From Mogibacterium sp. (GTDB lineage: Bacteria; Bacillota; Clostridia; Peptostreptococcales; Anaerovoracaceae): a stretch of DNA of 64,000 bases. The position numbers were made by a program, and so were the translations under genes. The stretch covers positions 118,525 through 182,524 of the forward strand of contig JAFRGD010000022.1 of assembly GCA_017433975.1 (NCBI GenBank), written 5' to 3'. This document shows positions 34,003-42,663 of the stretch, one piece after another (the stretch's first letter is position 1; each line of letters opens with the position of its first letter). The notes under the pieces are model-generated. The model was not told the DNA's origin, searched no databases, and saw only the letters and a list, made by a program, of their open reading frames with translations.

Positions 34003-35181
34003 TTATTTTGCCATGTGGTAGATCTTGACGAAGTCGTCCCGCGTCAGCACCTTGGCCGCGCCAACCTTGCCGCCGGTCGCGAGCGCGCACTTGTCCGCGA
34101 GGACTTCGATGTCCTCGTCCGACGGGTCGAGGCCGAGTTCGCGCATCGACGTCGGCATGTTGATGGACCGGAAGAAGTCCTCCATCGCCTCGATGCCCTT
34201 GAGCGAGACCTCCTCGTCGGTCCCCTCGTCCGGAACGCCCATAACGTCCACCGCAAACCTGCGGAAGCAGTCGTAGCAGTTGTCCATGACGTACCGCGCC
34301 CAGCTGCCCCAGAGGGCCGCAAGCCCCGCGCCGTGCGCAACATCGTACATGCCGGAGAGCTCGTGCTCGAGCCGGTGCGTCGCGAAGTCGTTCCCGCCGT
34401 TGCCGCAGCCGGTCAGGCCGTTGTGCGACAGGCTGCTCGCCCACATCACTTCGGCGCGCGCGTCGTAGTTCTGCGGGTCGTCCCGGAGGATCACCGCATT
34501 CCGCATGACGGTCTGGATCACCGCCTTGGCGATACCGTTGGTGAGCTCCATCGTTCCCTTTGGCGTGAAATACCGCTCCAGCGTGTGCATGATGATGTCC
34601 GTGCAGCCGGAAGCCGTCTGGTAATCCGGCAAAGTCATCGTGAGCATCGGGTCCATGACCGCGAACTTGACGCGGCAGACGTCGCTGTTGCAGCCGCGTT
34701 TCTTCCACCCGTCCTCGTTGGTGATGACGGAGGAGTCGCTCATTTCGCTGCCCGCCGCCGCAATCGTGAGGACCGCGCCGACCGGAAGGGTTGCCTGTGG
34801 GGTTCGCTTCCTGTCGTAGAAGTCCCAGACGTCGCCGCCGTTGGCCACGCCGTAGCCGATGGCCTTGGACGAGTCGATGACGCTGCCGCCGCCGACCGCC
34901 AGAATGAAGTCGATTCCTTCGCTCTTGACGAGTTCGATTCCCTCATAGACCAGCGAAAGCCGCGGATTCGGCTTGACGCCGCCGAGTTCACAGAACGGGA
35001 TTCCGGCCTCTGTCAGCAGCTCACTGATCTGCCCGATCAGGCCGGACCGCACAGCGCTCCCGCCGCCGTAGTGCACCAGAACCTTGGTCCCGCCGTATTC
35101 GCGGACGAGCCGCGGCACCTCCTTGACCGTATCCTTGCCGAACACGACCTTGGTCGGCGTGTAGTACTGAAAATTGTTCAT
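34003..35181 (-). CDS. Iron-containing alcohol dehydrogenase (butanol dehydrogenase-like)
   Basis: 392 residues, the usual length for BDH-type enzymes. They reduce aldehydes to alcohols with NAD(P)H during fermentation. The nucleotide loop VGGGSVIDSSKAIG (near residue 97) is clear. The metal ligands are visible in order: Asp and His in CTDIIMHTLERYF, then His in THRLEHELSG and in DVAHGAGLA. The N-terminus (NNFQYYTPTKVVFGKDTV) is typical of the butanol dehydrogenase subgroup. It lies 30 bases after the MscS gene on the same strand and ends at a strong terminator. Confidence 0.9.
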   Translation of the reverse strand: MNNFQYYTPTKVVFGKDTVKEVPRLVREYGGTKVLVHYGGGSAVRSGLIGQISELLTEAGIPFCELGGVKPNPRLSLVYEGIELVKSEGIDFILAVGGGSVIDSSKAIGYGVANGGDVWDFYDRKRTPQATLPVGAVLTIAAAGSEMSDSSVITNEDGWKKRGCNSDVCRVKFAVMDPMLTMTLPDYQTASGCTDIIMHTLERYFTPKGTMELTNGIAKAVIQTVMRNAVILRDDPQNYDARAEVMWASSLSHNGLTGCGNGGNDFATHRLEHELSGMYDVAHGAGLAALWGSWARYVMDNCYDCFRRFAVDVMGVPDEGTDEEVSLKGIEAMEDFFRSINMPTSMRELGLDPSDEDIEVLADKCALATGGKVGAAKVLTRDDFVKIYHMAK

Positions 35182-35211
35182 TCCTTACTCCCTTTTTACT
35201 ACCGGATAGGA

Positions 35212-36009
35212 CTAATTGTTCACCTTGATCGGTGTGGACGGTCCGCCGATGCCGGCCTTGCCGAGCGCCGTCGGAATCTCGCGCATCATCTCAAAGTAGA
35301 CATCCCAGTAATTCGGGGACTTTGTCCAGACGCGGACCGTGTACTGCAGGCCGCCCGGAATTCCCGCGACCGGCTCGATCTGCGGTGCCGGCGTCATCAG
35401 GACTTTTTCGCTCTCGCCAACGGTGCGGAGGATCACCGAACGGACGTCCTCGATCGCGTTGTCGCCGCCGATGTTGAACGTGAGGTCAACGCGGCGGTTC
35501 TCTTCGGACGAGAGGTTCTTAATGGTGGCGTTCATCAGGGAGCCGTTCGGAATCGAAACGACCTTGTTGTCGACCGTCGTCAGGAGCGTGTAAATCAGGG
35601 AAATGCTCTTGACCGTGCCTTCCTCACCGCCAGCCATGATATAGTCGCCGACGTTGAACGGACGGAAGATCAGCAGCATGAGGCCGCCGGCGAGGTTGCC
35701 CAGCGCGCCCTGCATGGCCATGCCGACAGCCAGTCCGCAGGAAGCGAGCACCGCGACCACCGAAGCCATCGGAACGCCGAGGATGCCGATAATCGAAATG
35801 ATCAGGATCGTGTACAGGACGCCCTTGAGGATGTTGTACAGGAACGACCGCGCCGTCGCGTCCATCTTGTCAAAGCCCTTGATCTTGCCGATCAGCTTCA
35901 TCAGTTTGTTGATGACGGCCTTTCCGATAATGAATACCAGCAACGCGAGGATGAGCTTGCCGCCCGCATTCGTGCAGATGTCGATTGCTTTGTTAACGAA
36001 TTCTTGCAT
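35212..36009 (-). CDS. mscS: Small-conductance mechanosensitive channel (MscS family)
   Basis: 265 residues with three N-terminal membrane spans. The pore helix shows the Gly/Ala-rich pattern ASCGLAVGMAMQGALGNLAGG, followed by the beta domain (FRPFNVGDYIMAGGEEGTVK, IYTLLTTVDNKVVSIPNGSL). It opens under membrane tension to release osmolytes. AAGGAGGAATCATT precedes the ATG. Upstream lie a GC-rich stem and a tandem 10-base repeat. It may be co-transcribed with the following alcohol dehydrogenase. Confidence 0.92.
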   Translation of the reverse strand: MQEFVNKAIDICTNAGGKLILALLVFIIGKAVINKLMKLIGKIKGFDKMDATARSFLYNILKGVLYTILIISIIGILGVPMASVVAVLASCGLAVGMAMQGALGNLAGGLMLLIFRPFNVGDYIMAGGEEGTVKSISLIYTLLTTVDNKVVSIPNGSLMNATIKNLSSEENRRVDLTFNIGGDNAIEDVRSVILRTVGESEKVLMTPAPQIEPVAGIPGGLQYTVRVWTKSPNYWDVYFEMMREIPTALGKAGIGGPSTPIKVNN

Positions 36010-36043
36010 AATGATTCCTCCTTTTGATTGTTATATCTTATCC

Positions 36044-36112
36044 TCCGCCGCGCACGTGCTCCCGCGGCGGCGGCTGATCGCTTTGGTTTATTGTACCACA
36101 AAGTACCACAAA
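36044..36112 (-). promoter_or_regulatory. mscS upstream region: GC-rich stem and tandem 10-base repeat
   Basis: CCGCCGCG (36044-36051) pairs with CGCGGCGG (36063-36070) in the leader. Farther up, GTACCACAAA occurs twice in tandem (36093-36102, 36103-36112); on the minus strand the repeat overlaps a TACAAT -10 candidate with no good -35. The layout suggests a regulated promoter, but no regulator is known. Confidence 0.35.
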
Positions 36113-36221
36113 CGACCGCTGAATTTCAGAAAAAAGTGTGATACATTAAACTTGGATTTAGGTTTGCGGTTTATCATCCGGTACAGAAAGCCAATTACGC
36201 AAGTACCATGGAGGAATCGAC

Positions 36222-37745
36222 ATGAATACGACTATAAAGAAAAAAAGCCTCGCGCTGGCGCTGGCCGCGATGATGACAGTCTCGCTCGCAGCCTGCGCGG
36301 GCGGCGGGAGTGACAACGCGGAGAGCGGTACCGAAACCGCAACGGAAGCCGTCAACACCGTACTGACCAGAGAAGACATCACGATCAACGAAACGATCGA
36401 GAACACGGCGGACGGAGAGCACGCCCTCGAAGCGTCCGGCACCCAGGCCTCGTACGCGAACGTCGAAGTCATCAAGACCGGCGAAGCGAGCGGTGACGAA
36501 GCGGACTTCTACGGGTCTAACGCGGCGATCTTCGCGACTGACGGCGCGACCCTCGAGCTGAGCGACATGATCATCTCGACAGATGGAACACACGCGAACG
36601 CGGTCTTTTCCTACGGGGAAGGCACGACCGTCACCATCTCCCACTCTGTCATTGAAACAACCGGCAACTGTTCCGGCGGCCTCATGACCACCGGCGGCGG
36701 CACGATGAACGCCAGCGACCTGACGATCCACACGACCGGCAACTCGTCCGCCGCGATCCGCTCCGACCGGGGCGGCGGTACAGTCACGGTAACCGGTGGG
36801 AGCTACACCACCGAAGGAACCGGCTCGCCGGTCATCTATTCGACCGCGGACATCACTGTAAGTGACGCTGACCTGACCTCGACCGCTTCCCAGGGCGTCG
36901 TCGTCGAAGGCAAGAACTCCGTCACGCTGAACAACGTCACCCTGACCGCGGACAACAACACAAAAAACAGCGATAAATCCGACTACTATCAGGCTGTCAT
37001 GATCTATCAGTCCATGTCCGGCGACGCGGCCGACGGCCTCTCCTCTTTTACCATGACCGGCGGCTCACTGACTAACAAGAACGGTGACATCTTCTTCGTG
37101 AATAACACCGTGACCGAAATCACCCTGGAAGGCGCAACCATTGTGAACGAAGACGCGGACGGTGTTTTCCTCCGCGCGGCGGCCGCCGGCTGGGGCAGCG
37201 AAGGGTCCAACGGCGGGCAGGTCACCCTCACCGCGACCAACCAGACAATCGACGGCGACATCATCGTCGACGACGTCTCGACCCTCAACTTCTACCTGAA
37301 GTCCGGCTCCGCCTTCACCGGCGCGGTCAACGCAGACGGCGCGGCCGGCGACGTCTATATCGAGCTGACGGACGGCTCCACCTGGACGCTGACCGCGGAC
37401 TCCTACATCACGAGTCTGACCTGTGACGCGGATTCCATCGATTTGAACGGCCACAAGCTCTACGTGAACGGTGTGGAGTACACCGCCGGCACCGCCTCCA
37501 CCGGTGAAGCCGTCGAAGCGCTTGCGGTTTCCTCGCAGGGCGGCCTGGGTGGCATGCCTGATGGAATGCCTCCGGACGGTGGTCAAGGCGGACCTGGCGG
37601 TACGCTACCGGACGGTGGTCAAGGCGGACCTGGCGGTACGCCACCGGACGGTGGTCAAGGCGGACCTGGCGGTACGCCTCCAGACGGCGGTCAGGGCGGC
37701 CCGGGCGGAACCCCGCCGAGCGGCGACCCGCCGGAAAAGCCGTGA
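36222..37745 (+). CDS. Beta-helix-like surface lipoprotein with Gly/Pro-rich C-terminal repeats
   Basis: 507 residues. Signal peptide with lipobox SLAACAGG. The body is made of short Thr/Ser/Gly/Asp-rich beta repeats (for example GGTVTVTGGSYTTEGTG, NSVTLNNVTLTADN, NGGQVTLTATNQTIDG), the pattern of a right-handed parallel beta-helix, as in adhesin or polymer-binding proteins. The C-terminus has four near-identical 12-residue units PPDGGQGGPGGT. No membrane or wall anchor other than the lipid is seen. GGAGG precedes the ATG at 36222. It is monocistronic, with a terminator just after. Function unknown; a cell-surface role is inferred. Confidence 0.75.
   Translation: MNTTIKKKSLALALAAMMTVSLAACAGGGSDNAESGTETATEAVNTVLTREDITINETIENTADGEHALEASGTQASYANVEVIKTGEASGDEADFYGSNAAIFATDGATLELSDMIISTDGTHANAVFSYGEGTTVTISHSVIETTGNCSGGLMTTGGGTMNASDLTIHTTGNSSAAIRSDRGGGTVTVTGGSYTTEGTGSPVIYSTADITVSDADLTSTASQGVVVEGKNSVTLNNVTLTADNNTKNSDKSDYYQAVMIYQSMSGDAADGLSSFTMTGGSLTNKNGDIFFVNNTVTEITLEGATIVNEDADGVFLRAAAAGWGSEGSNGGQVTLTATNQTIDGDIIVDDVSTLNFYLKSGSAFTGAVNADGAAGDVYIELTDGSTWTLTADSYITSLTCDADSIDLNGHKLYVNGVEYTAGTASTGEAVEALAVSSQGGLGGMPDGMPPDGGQGGPGGTLPDGGQGGPGGTPPDGGQGGPGGTPPDGGQGGPGGTPPSGDPPEKP
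37571..37714 (+). repeat. Coding tandem repeat, 36-base unit, four copies
   Basis: Four units encoding PDGGQGGPGGT plus one variable residue. The second and third units are almost identical at DNA level (GGTGGTCAAGGCGGACCTGG), while the last uses different codons. Copy number may vary between strains by slippage. Confidence 0.75.
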
Positions 37746-37760
37746 TGCGAATCATTAAAA

Positions 37761-37785
37761 GAGGTCCCTGTTGGGACCTCTTTTT
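37761..37785 (+). terminator. Terminator of the beta-helix lipoprotein gene
   Basis: GAGGTCCC (37761-37768), loop TGTT, GGGACCTC (37773-37780), then TTTTT. It lies 15 bases after the stop codon. Confidence 0.9.
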
Positions 37786-37821
37786 CAATTGACAAGCTAC
37801 TTTACCTCGTTTGGAAAAGTC

Positions 37822-38060
37822 CACACCATTTTTTTTTGCCGTAGAACGATTGAATAGCTTTTAGGCAAAAAATACTTTAGCACGCTAAAGTGCAGACCGT
37901 GCTCGAAACGGTGTAATTGATTGAATTCATATGAAAAGGCACTTATAAAGCCTCAATAACTCGCGAACCGCTGAGCTGTGGGCCAGTTCAAGTGAAATAG
38001 ACGGCAATCATTTTGCCTGAAGCACCGTTTTGGACTGTCTGGGATAAAAAATGTGGTGTG
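37822..38060 (+). repeat. Terminal-inverted-repeat element, copy B (239 bp; matches copy A at 12421-12679)
   Basis: Begins CACACCATTTTTTT and ends AAAAAATGTGGTGTG, so the ends are inverted repeats. Conserved inner parts, in the same order as copy A: TTTTTTGCC...GGCAAAAAATA hairpin, CTTTAGC-ac-GCTAAAG hairpin, a GTGCT/AACGGTG block, and ACGGCAA...TTTTGCCTG near the end. The block at 37859-37892 is almost identical to copy A. Weak similarity continues past the right end (ATCGGG). No open frame is plausible. Unlike copy A it has no nuclease-like gene beside it. It lies between a terminator and a tRNA gene, a neutral insertion place. Confidence 0.7.
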
Positions 38061-38502
38061 AAGCTTTGTGGATCGGGGTTGCCAAGTCTATTATTGGTCG
38101 TTCCTCTATCACCAAAAGCCAAACAGCGGTTTGAAAACGGTACACCGTCCAGTTTCGTCAGTTTTGTTACTTCTGGACTCTTTCGTTGCGAAAAAGTAAC
38201 AACAGATGAATGCTTTTTACCCGATTGCTTCATGCAGATCCGACTGATGTTGCCAGCGGCACCTTCCCGAACAGTACGTTGCCGCTGGTTTTCACTCAAG
38301 ATGCAGTCATCGACTTCTTGTTGACAGCAATCGAACACGCATACAGGCTCATAATTATTACTTTTTTGAACGGCGAAGGCCGAAAAGTAACAAAAGCGAA
38401 GTGCAGCTCTGTGCGGATACGGAACATAGACTCATTCCGGCTTACTGTGCGCAGCTCTGTGCGGATACGGAACATGGACATCGCCGAAAACAGACAAAAG
38501 CA
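38061..38502. other. Non-coding stretch with a 25-base direct repeat (48-base period)
   Basis: No credible gene is seen. GCAGCTCTGTGCGGATACGG plus five more bases occurs at 38403-38427 and again at 38451-38475. Related GTTACTT / AAGTAAC segments recur at about 38167, 38195 and 38390 in both orientations, suggesting decayed palindromic repeats. It separates copy B of the terminal-inverted-repeat element from the tRNA-Arg terminator. Confidence 0.5.
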
Positions 38503-38529
38503 AAAGCCTGCACCGCACGGTGCAGGCTT
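38503..38529 (-). terminator. Terminator of tRNA-Arg
   Basis: AGCCTGCACCG and GGTGCAGGCT pair around a short loop; the minus strand continues TTTTGCTTTTG and the plus strand TTTTTGG. It begins immediately after the tRNA CCA end. Confidence 0.75.
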
Positions 38530-38531
38530 TT

Positions 38532-38608
38532 TGGTGCGCCCGGAGAGGCTCGAACTCCCAACCTTCTGATTCGTAGTCAGACACTCTATCCAATTGAGCT
38601 ACGGGCGC
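38532..38608 (-). tRNA. tRNA-Arg (anticodon ACG), CCA encoded
   Basis: 77 bases on the minus strand. Acceptor stem GCGCCCG/CGGGCGC, D arm GCTC...GAGT, anticodon stem TCTGA/TCAGA around CTACGAA (anticodon ACG, read as ICG), T arm GGGAG-TTCGAGC-CTCTC, discriminator A and an encoded CCA. All stems pair, with only G-U exceptions. It lies 71 bases after fbp on the same strand. Confidence 0.97.
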
Positions 38609-38679
38609 TTGTTCAAGCGACTTCGTTATTGTACACCACGAAGCCGCTCATGTCAAACAGTTTTGATCATTCTAACCCG

Positions 38680-40656
38680 CTATTTTGAATAGTATTTACT
38701 ATGCGGTGGGTATTTTTCCTTGATGGCGCCGCGTTTGTACGCGTCGAGGAGCTGCTCGAGGTCGCCCACTTGTTTCAGAAGCTCCTTGCCCTGGTCCGTG
38801 TCGATGACGAGCATCCGCTCCGGCAGCGTGTAAACCGTGCGGATGATCGGGCTGATGAACTCCTGCGTTCCGTCCGGCTTTATCGGCTGGTACGGGCGGT
38901 GCTCGGAGAGCGCCATAAACCGCGAGTTGAAGATGAACGTGTAGCCTGCGATGCCGGTTTTCTTCTGATAAGCCTTGGCGATGCCGCCGTCGATGACGTA
39001 AAGCATGCCGCCGCCCTTGACCGGGCTCTCGCCGTCCTTGATCTTGACCGGGACGTGGCCGTTCAGGATCTTGCCGCGGAGCGGATCGAGGCCGAAGTCG
39101 CGCAGGATCTTGACGCAGATGTCCCTATCGTTGATCAGCTGATAATATGGTACCGGCCGTTCCGCGTGCGTTTCCGGGTCATCGATGAACAGCCGCTCGA
39201 ACGTCGCCATCTTTTCTCTGCCGTACAGCGGCGAATCCGGCGCGAGCCAGAGGTACCACATCAGGTTGGCCGCCTCCGCGCGGGAGATACCCTCCGGCGG
39301 ATTGAAGTACGCGTTCCGGATCTCCTTGTCGAGTTTGCGGAACAGCGCCGCGCCCTTGTACGACTTGCCGTTGATCGTGACCTTTTGGAACTCCCCGTCC
39401 TCCGTCAGCGGGACACAGCCATGGTACAACAGGTTACCGTTGTATGTGGTGGCGAGCTCGCCGTGGCTGTACAGGAAGCGGATGTGCTCCTGGAGCTTCT
39501 CGGAGTTGAGGATCGCGGCTTCGAGGGTCGCCATGACCTTCTCCTCGCCCGGCGTGAGACGGTACGGGTCTGCCGGGTCGATGGTCGGGAAATTGGTATC
39601 GTTGAGTGGATACGTCTTGCCGTCGATCGTCACCGTGCCCTTCTCGTAGTCGATCTTATCCAGCAGCAGCCGGTCGTCGAGGCCGTACTCCGGATGCTCG
39701 CGAATGATCTGGCCCTCGCACTTGAACTGGATAATCGCAATCATCTTGTGCATCCTGGCTGCGAGTTCCTCCGGAATCGGGTCGTAGCGGTTCGTGTCGA
39801 TCACATGCGGCCAGAAGCCCTTGCACAGATCGTTCTCGTAGATCTTTTCGGCAAACATCGAAAGCGGCCGGAGGTTGATTCCGTAACCGATCTCGAGCAT
39901 GTCGAAGTTATTGTAACTGACGTTCAGCCGGATGATGTTGGCAATGCAGGCCCGGTTGCCGCAGGCCGCGCCCATCCAGACGACGTCGTGGTTGCCCCAC
40001 TGGATATCGACGTTCCGCCGCGCCATGAGGAAGTCCATGACATCGTGCGGCTTCGGTCCCCTGTCGAAGATGTCGCCGATGATGTGGAGGTGGTCCACCG
40101 CGAGGGAGCTGATCGTCGCGGCGAGCTCCTTGAGGAACGTCTTTGCGGCGTCGTACTCGAGAATCGCCTCGATGATTTCGTTATAATAACTGTTGCGGTT
40201 GGAGTCGTCGTCCGCAAAAAGCAGCTCGTCCATCGCGTACCCGGTGTTGTCCGGAAGGATCCGGCGCACCTTGGACCGCGTGTATTTGCTCGAAACCATG
40301 CGGCAGATCACGATCAGCCGGTAGATCGATTTGGTGCACCAGCCGTCGAAGTCCCGTTCGGTCTTCTCCCGCCGCTTGATCTCGTTCTCCGGGTCGTAGA
40401 TCAGCGCCGCGAGCTGCTCGCGCTCGGTCTCGGTGAGCATGCCGCTGTAAGCCTCGTCGATCTTGGCCTTGATCGTACCCGAGGCGCTCCGCACGAAATA
40501 CTGGAACGCATCGTACTCTCCGTGAATGTCTGACAAAAAGTACTCCGTCCCCTTTGGAAGCGCCAGAATCGCCTTGAGGTTGACGAGCTCCGTCTTGACC
40601 CTGCGGTGGTTTGGAAATTTCTCAGCAAGTAATTCCAGATACCTGCTCTCTGCCAT
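38680..40656 (-). CDS. fbp: Fructose-1,6-bisphosphatase class III
   Basis: 658 residues, typical for the Firmicute class III enzyme. It hydrolyses fructose 1,6-bisphosphate in gluconeogenesis. The metallophosphatase motifs are present: FLSDIHGEYDAF (near 40), GDIFDRGPKPHD (near 193) and WGNHDVVWMGAA (near 220). The C-terminal ILNGHVPVKIKDGESPVKGG is characteristic of the family. It lies just upstream of tRNA-Arg and follows murA in the same direction after ~12 bases. Confidence 0.95.
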   Translation of the reverse strand: MAESRYLELLAEKFPNHRRVKTELVNLKAILALPKGTEYFLSDIHGEYDAFQYFVRSASGTIKAKIDEAYSGMLTETEREQLAALIYDPENEIKRREKTERDFDGWCTKSIYRLIVICRMVSSKYTRSKVRRILPDNTGYAMDELLFADDDSNRNSYYNEIIEAILEYDAAKTFLKELAATISSLAVDHLHIIGDIFDRGPKPHDVMDFLMARRNVDIQWGNHDVVWMGAACGNRACIANIIRLNVSYNNFDMLEIGYGINLRPLSMFAEKIYENDLCKGFWPHVIDTNRYDPIPEELAARMHKMIAIIQFKCEGQIIREHPEYGLDDRLLLDKIDYEKGTVTIDGKTYPLNDTNFPTIDPADPYRLTPGEEKVMATLEAAILNSEKLQEHIRFLYSHGELATTYNGNLLYHGCVPLTEDGEFQKVTINGKSYKGAALFRKLDKEIRNAYFNPPEGISRAEAANLMWYLWLAPDSPLYGREKMATFERLFIDDPETHAERPVPYYQLINDRDICVKILRDFGLDPLRGKILNGHVPVKIKDGESPVKGGGMLYVIDGGIAKAYQKKTGIAGYTFIFNSRFMALSEHRPYQPIKPDGTQEFISPIIRTVYTLPERMLVIDTDQGKELLKQVGDLEQLLDAYKRGAIKEKYPPHSKYYSK

Positions 40657-40668
40657 GTCGATCCTCCG

Positions 40669-41943
40669 TTAGTCCTCCTCGACGCGCATCAGGTCCGCGC
40701 CGAGCCCTTTAAACTTCTGTACAAAATTCTCATATCCGCGTTCGATGTGATAGATCTCGCTGACCTCCGTCGTCCCCGACGCGACCAGTCCCGCGAGCAC
40801 CATCGCCGCACCGGCCCGGAGGTCTGTCGCGCGCACCTTGGCGCCCTTGAGGTGCTTGCCGCCCGGCACGCGTGCCTCGCGGTTCTCGATGGAGATGTCC
40901 GCGCCCATCCGGTTCAGCTCGTTGACGTGCATGAAGCGGTTCTCAAAGACCGTCTCGCGCACCACGCTCGGACCCTCGACCGTGGTCAGGAACGCCATGA
41001 ACGGCGACTGGATGTCCGTCGGGAAGCCCGGATACGGCAGCGTCTTGATATTTGTCGATGTGAGCACGCGGTCCGTCGCATCGACCAGAATTCCGTACTC
41101 GGTCGTCTCGACCGTCACGCCGCACTCCTTGAGCTTGGCGACGATCGGGCGGACGTGTCCCGGAATCGCGTTTTTGATGACGATCCTGCCCCGGGTGATC
41201 GCCGCCGCCAGCATGAACGTCCCGGTCTCGATCCGGTCCGGAATGACCGTATGAATCGACCCGGTCAGCCGCGCGACGCCTGTAATGCGGATGGTATCGG
41301 TGCCGGCGCCCTTGATCTTGGCGCCCATCTTGTTCAGCTGGTTTGCGAGGTCGATGATTTCCGGTTCCTTGGCTGCGTTCTCGATGATGGTCGTCCCCTT
41401 TGCCAGTGTGGCGGCCATGAGGATGTTCTCGGTCGCGCCGACGCTCGGGAAGTCAAGATAAATCACGTCCCCGATTAGCCCCTCAGGACCGGCTTTGATG
41501 TGCACGATCTCGTTCTCCATATCGAGGTCGACGTCCGCGCCGAGCGCCTTGAAGCCCTTGAGGTGCAAGTCAATCGGCCGCTTGCCGATGGCGCATCCAC
41601 CCGGCAGCGGCATGATGACCTCGCCGCATCTGGCGAGCAGCGGCCCCATGACGACCGTCGACGCGCGCATCTCCCGGACGAGGTCCTTGGACCCTTCGAT
41701 CGTGGTGATCTCGCGCGCACGAATCGACAGGCGGCCCTTGCCGTCGTCTGTAATGACGGATCCGAAGTTCTCGAGCATCTTGCGCATGACCGTGACGTCC
41801 GCGAGCGACGGAACATCGTCGATGATGCATTCTTCGCTCGTCAGCAGCGTCGCTGCCATCAACGGCAGGACGGCGTTTTTTGCGCCGCTGATAAATACGG
41901 ACCCGGAAAGCGGTCCGCTGCTGTTGATCAATATTTTAGCCAA
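40669..41943 (-). CDS. murA: UDP-N-acetylglucosamine 1-carboxyvinyltransferase
   Basis: 424 residues from a TTG at 41943, chosen because GGGAG lies seven bases upstream and the product then begins (M)AKILINSSGPLSG, as MurA proteins do; the longer frame from 41991 runs through a terminator. It adds enolpyruvate to UDP-GlcNAc, the first step of peptidoglycan synthesis. SGAKNAVLPLMAA near residue 17 and the active-site Cys in PLPGGCAIGKRPIDLH are present. The Cys (not Asp) predicts fosfomycin sensitivity. Confidence 0.94.
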   Translation of the reverse strand: MAKILINSSGPLSGSVFISGAKNAVLPLMAATLLTSEECIIDDVPSLADVTVMRKMLENFGSVITDDGKGRLSIRAREITTIEGSKDLVREMRASTVVMGPLLARCGEVIMPLPGGCAIGKRPIDLHLKGFKALGADVDLDMENEIVHIKAGPEGLIGDVIYLDFPSVGATENILMAATLAKGTTIIENAAKEPEIIDLANQLNKMGAKIKGAGTDTIRITGVARLTGSIHTVIPDRIETGTFMLAAAITRGRIVIKNAIPGHVRPIVAKLKECGVTVETTEYGILVDATDRVLTSTNIKTLPYPGFPTDIQSPFMAFLTTVEGPSVVRETVFENRFMHVNELNRMGADISIENREARVPGGKHLKGAKVRATDLRAGAAMVLAGLVASGTTEVSEIYHIERGYENFVQKFKGLGADLMRVEED

Positions 41944-41965
41944 TGTATAACTCCCTGCGTTTGGT

Positions 41966-42001
41966 GAAAAAACAAGGGCCCCGGTGTACACACCAAGGCC
42001 C
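41966..42001 (-). terminator. Terminator between the DUF948-like gene and murA
   Basis: GGGCC..GGTGT (41976-41987) pairs with ACACC..GGCCC (41990-42001); the minus strand continues TTGTTTTTTC. It lies between the stop at 42013 and the murA start. Confidence 0.8.
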
Positions 42002-42012
42002 GGTCAAAATGG

Positions 42013-42402
42013 TTACTGTGCTTTTGTCTGGCTGGCCTTTCTCTCACGGGCGCGCTTGAGGTATTCCTTGTCGTCGTCCGGGCGGACTTTGCCTGCAATG
42101 GCCTTTGCAGAAGCCAGTCCCGCGCTGATCTTTGTCGCACTGCTGAGCAGATTGCCGCCGCCTTTGATATTGTCCGCAATATTGAGGACCTTGCTGCCCG
42201 CATTATCGATCGCACCGTCGATCTGTTCGGTCTTGTTTGCCGCAACGGTCGTGATCCGCTTGGCGTCGTCCATGACGGAATCGAGTTTCTTTAGCGTAGG
42301 AACGAGGTTCTTGAGAACGATAACCAGGGTGATCAGAACTGCGATCGCCGCAATTAACAGCAAGATAATGAGGAGCTGTTTGATATCAAATGTCACTTGC
42401 AT
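42013..42402 (-). CDS. Small membrane protein, DUF948-like
   Basis: 129 residues from the ATG at 42402 (AAAGGAGAG upstream). One N-terminal membrane span (LLIILLLIAAIAVLITLVIV) is followed by a region with heptad-like hydrophobics (LKKLDSVMDDAKRITTVAAN ... GAIDNAGSKVLNIADNI) and a charged tail. The layout matches DUF948/YtxG-type stress-related membrane proteins. Function unknown. It is followed by a strong terminator. Confidence 0.65.
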   Translation of the reverse strand: MQVTFDIKQLLIILLLIAAIAVLITLVIVLKNLVPTLKKLDSVMDDAKRITTVAANKTEQIDGAIDNAGSKVLNIADNIKGGGNLLSSATKISAGLASAKAIAGKVRPDDDKEYLKRARERKASQTKAQ

Positions 42403-42477
42403 GTGTAACTCTCCTTTCGTGACCTTATCTTTATGTATTATACAATACAATACATGCCTTGTTCAAGCGGTTTGCAG

Positions 42478-42630
42478 AGGAACCGGTACTGGTCTTCCGT
42501 AAAGCGTACGGCTCGCGCCTCGTTCCGGCGACGCAGCGGTCCTAAGCTCTGTCGGCGCCGGAGGCTTGCCAATCGCTAAGGACCGGCTGCCGGAAAGCCA
42601 CTTTGCGGAAGACCGGCCCCGGTTCTCCAC
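42478..42630. repeat. Long imperfect inverted repeat (~150 bp)
   Basis: The left arm (AACCGGTACTGGTCTTCCGT, then AAAG, GTTCCGGC, GGTCCTAAGC) matches the reverse complement of the right arm (AACCGGGGCCGGTCTTCCGC, AAAG, TTTCCGGC, GGTCCTTAGC) with gaps. The centre is near 42565. It fills the gap between the DUF948-like gene and the methyltransferase and could fold as one long hairpin, as REP-type or MITE-like elements do. No open frame is credible here. Confidence 0.5.
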
Positions 42631-42663
42631 AAAGCGCTTCAGCAGCTGCCCGTGATCGCAGTT

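Noticed and set aside
36044..36070. GC-rich inverted repeat as a terminator
   Set aside because: No T-tract on either strand; it lies in the mscS leader.
37571..37714. CRISPR array from the regular 36-base repeats
   Set aside because: The repeats are contiguous without spacers and keep the reading frame of the lipoprotein.
38013..38324. 103-residue open frame after copy B of the repeat element
   Set aside because: It starts inside the repeat element, has no Shine-Dalgarno site and no family resemblance.
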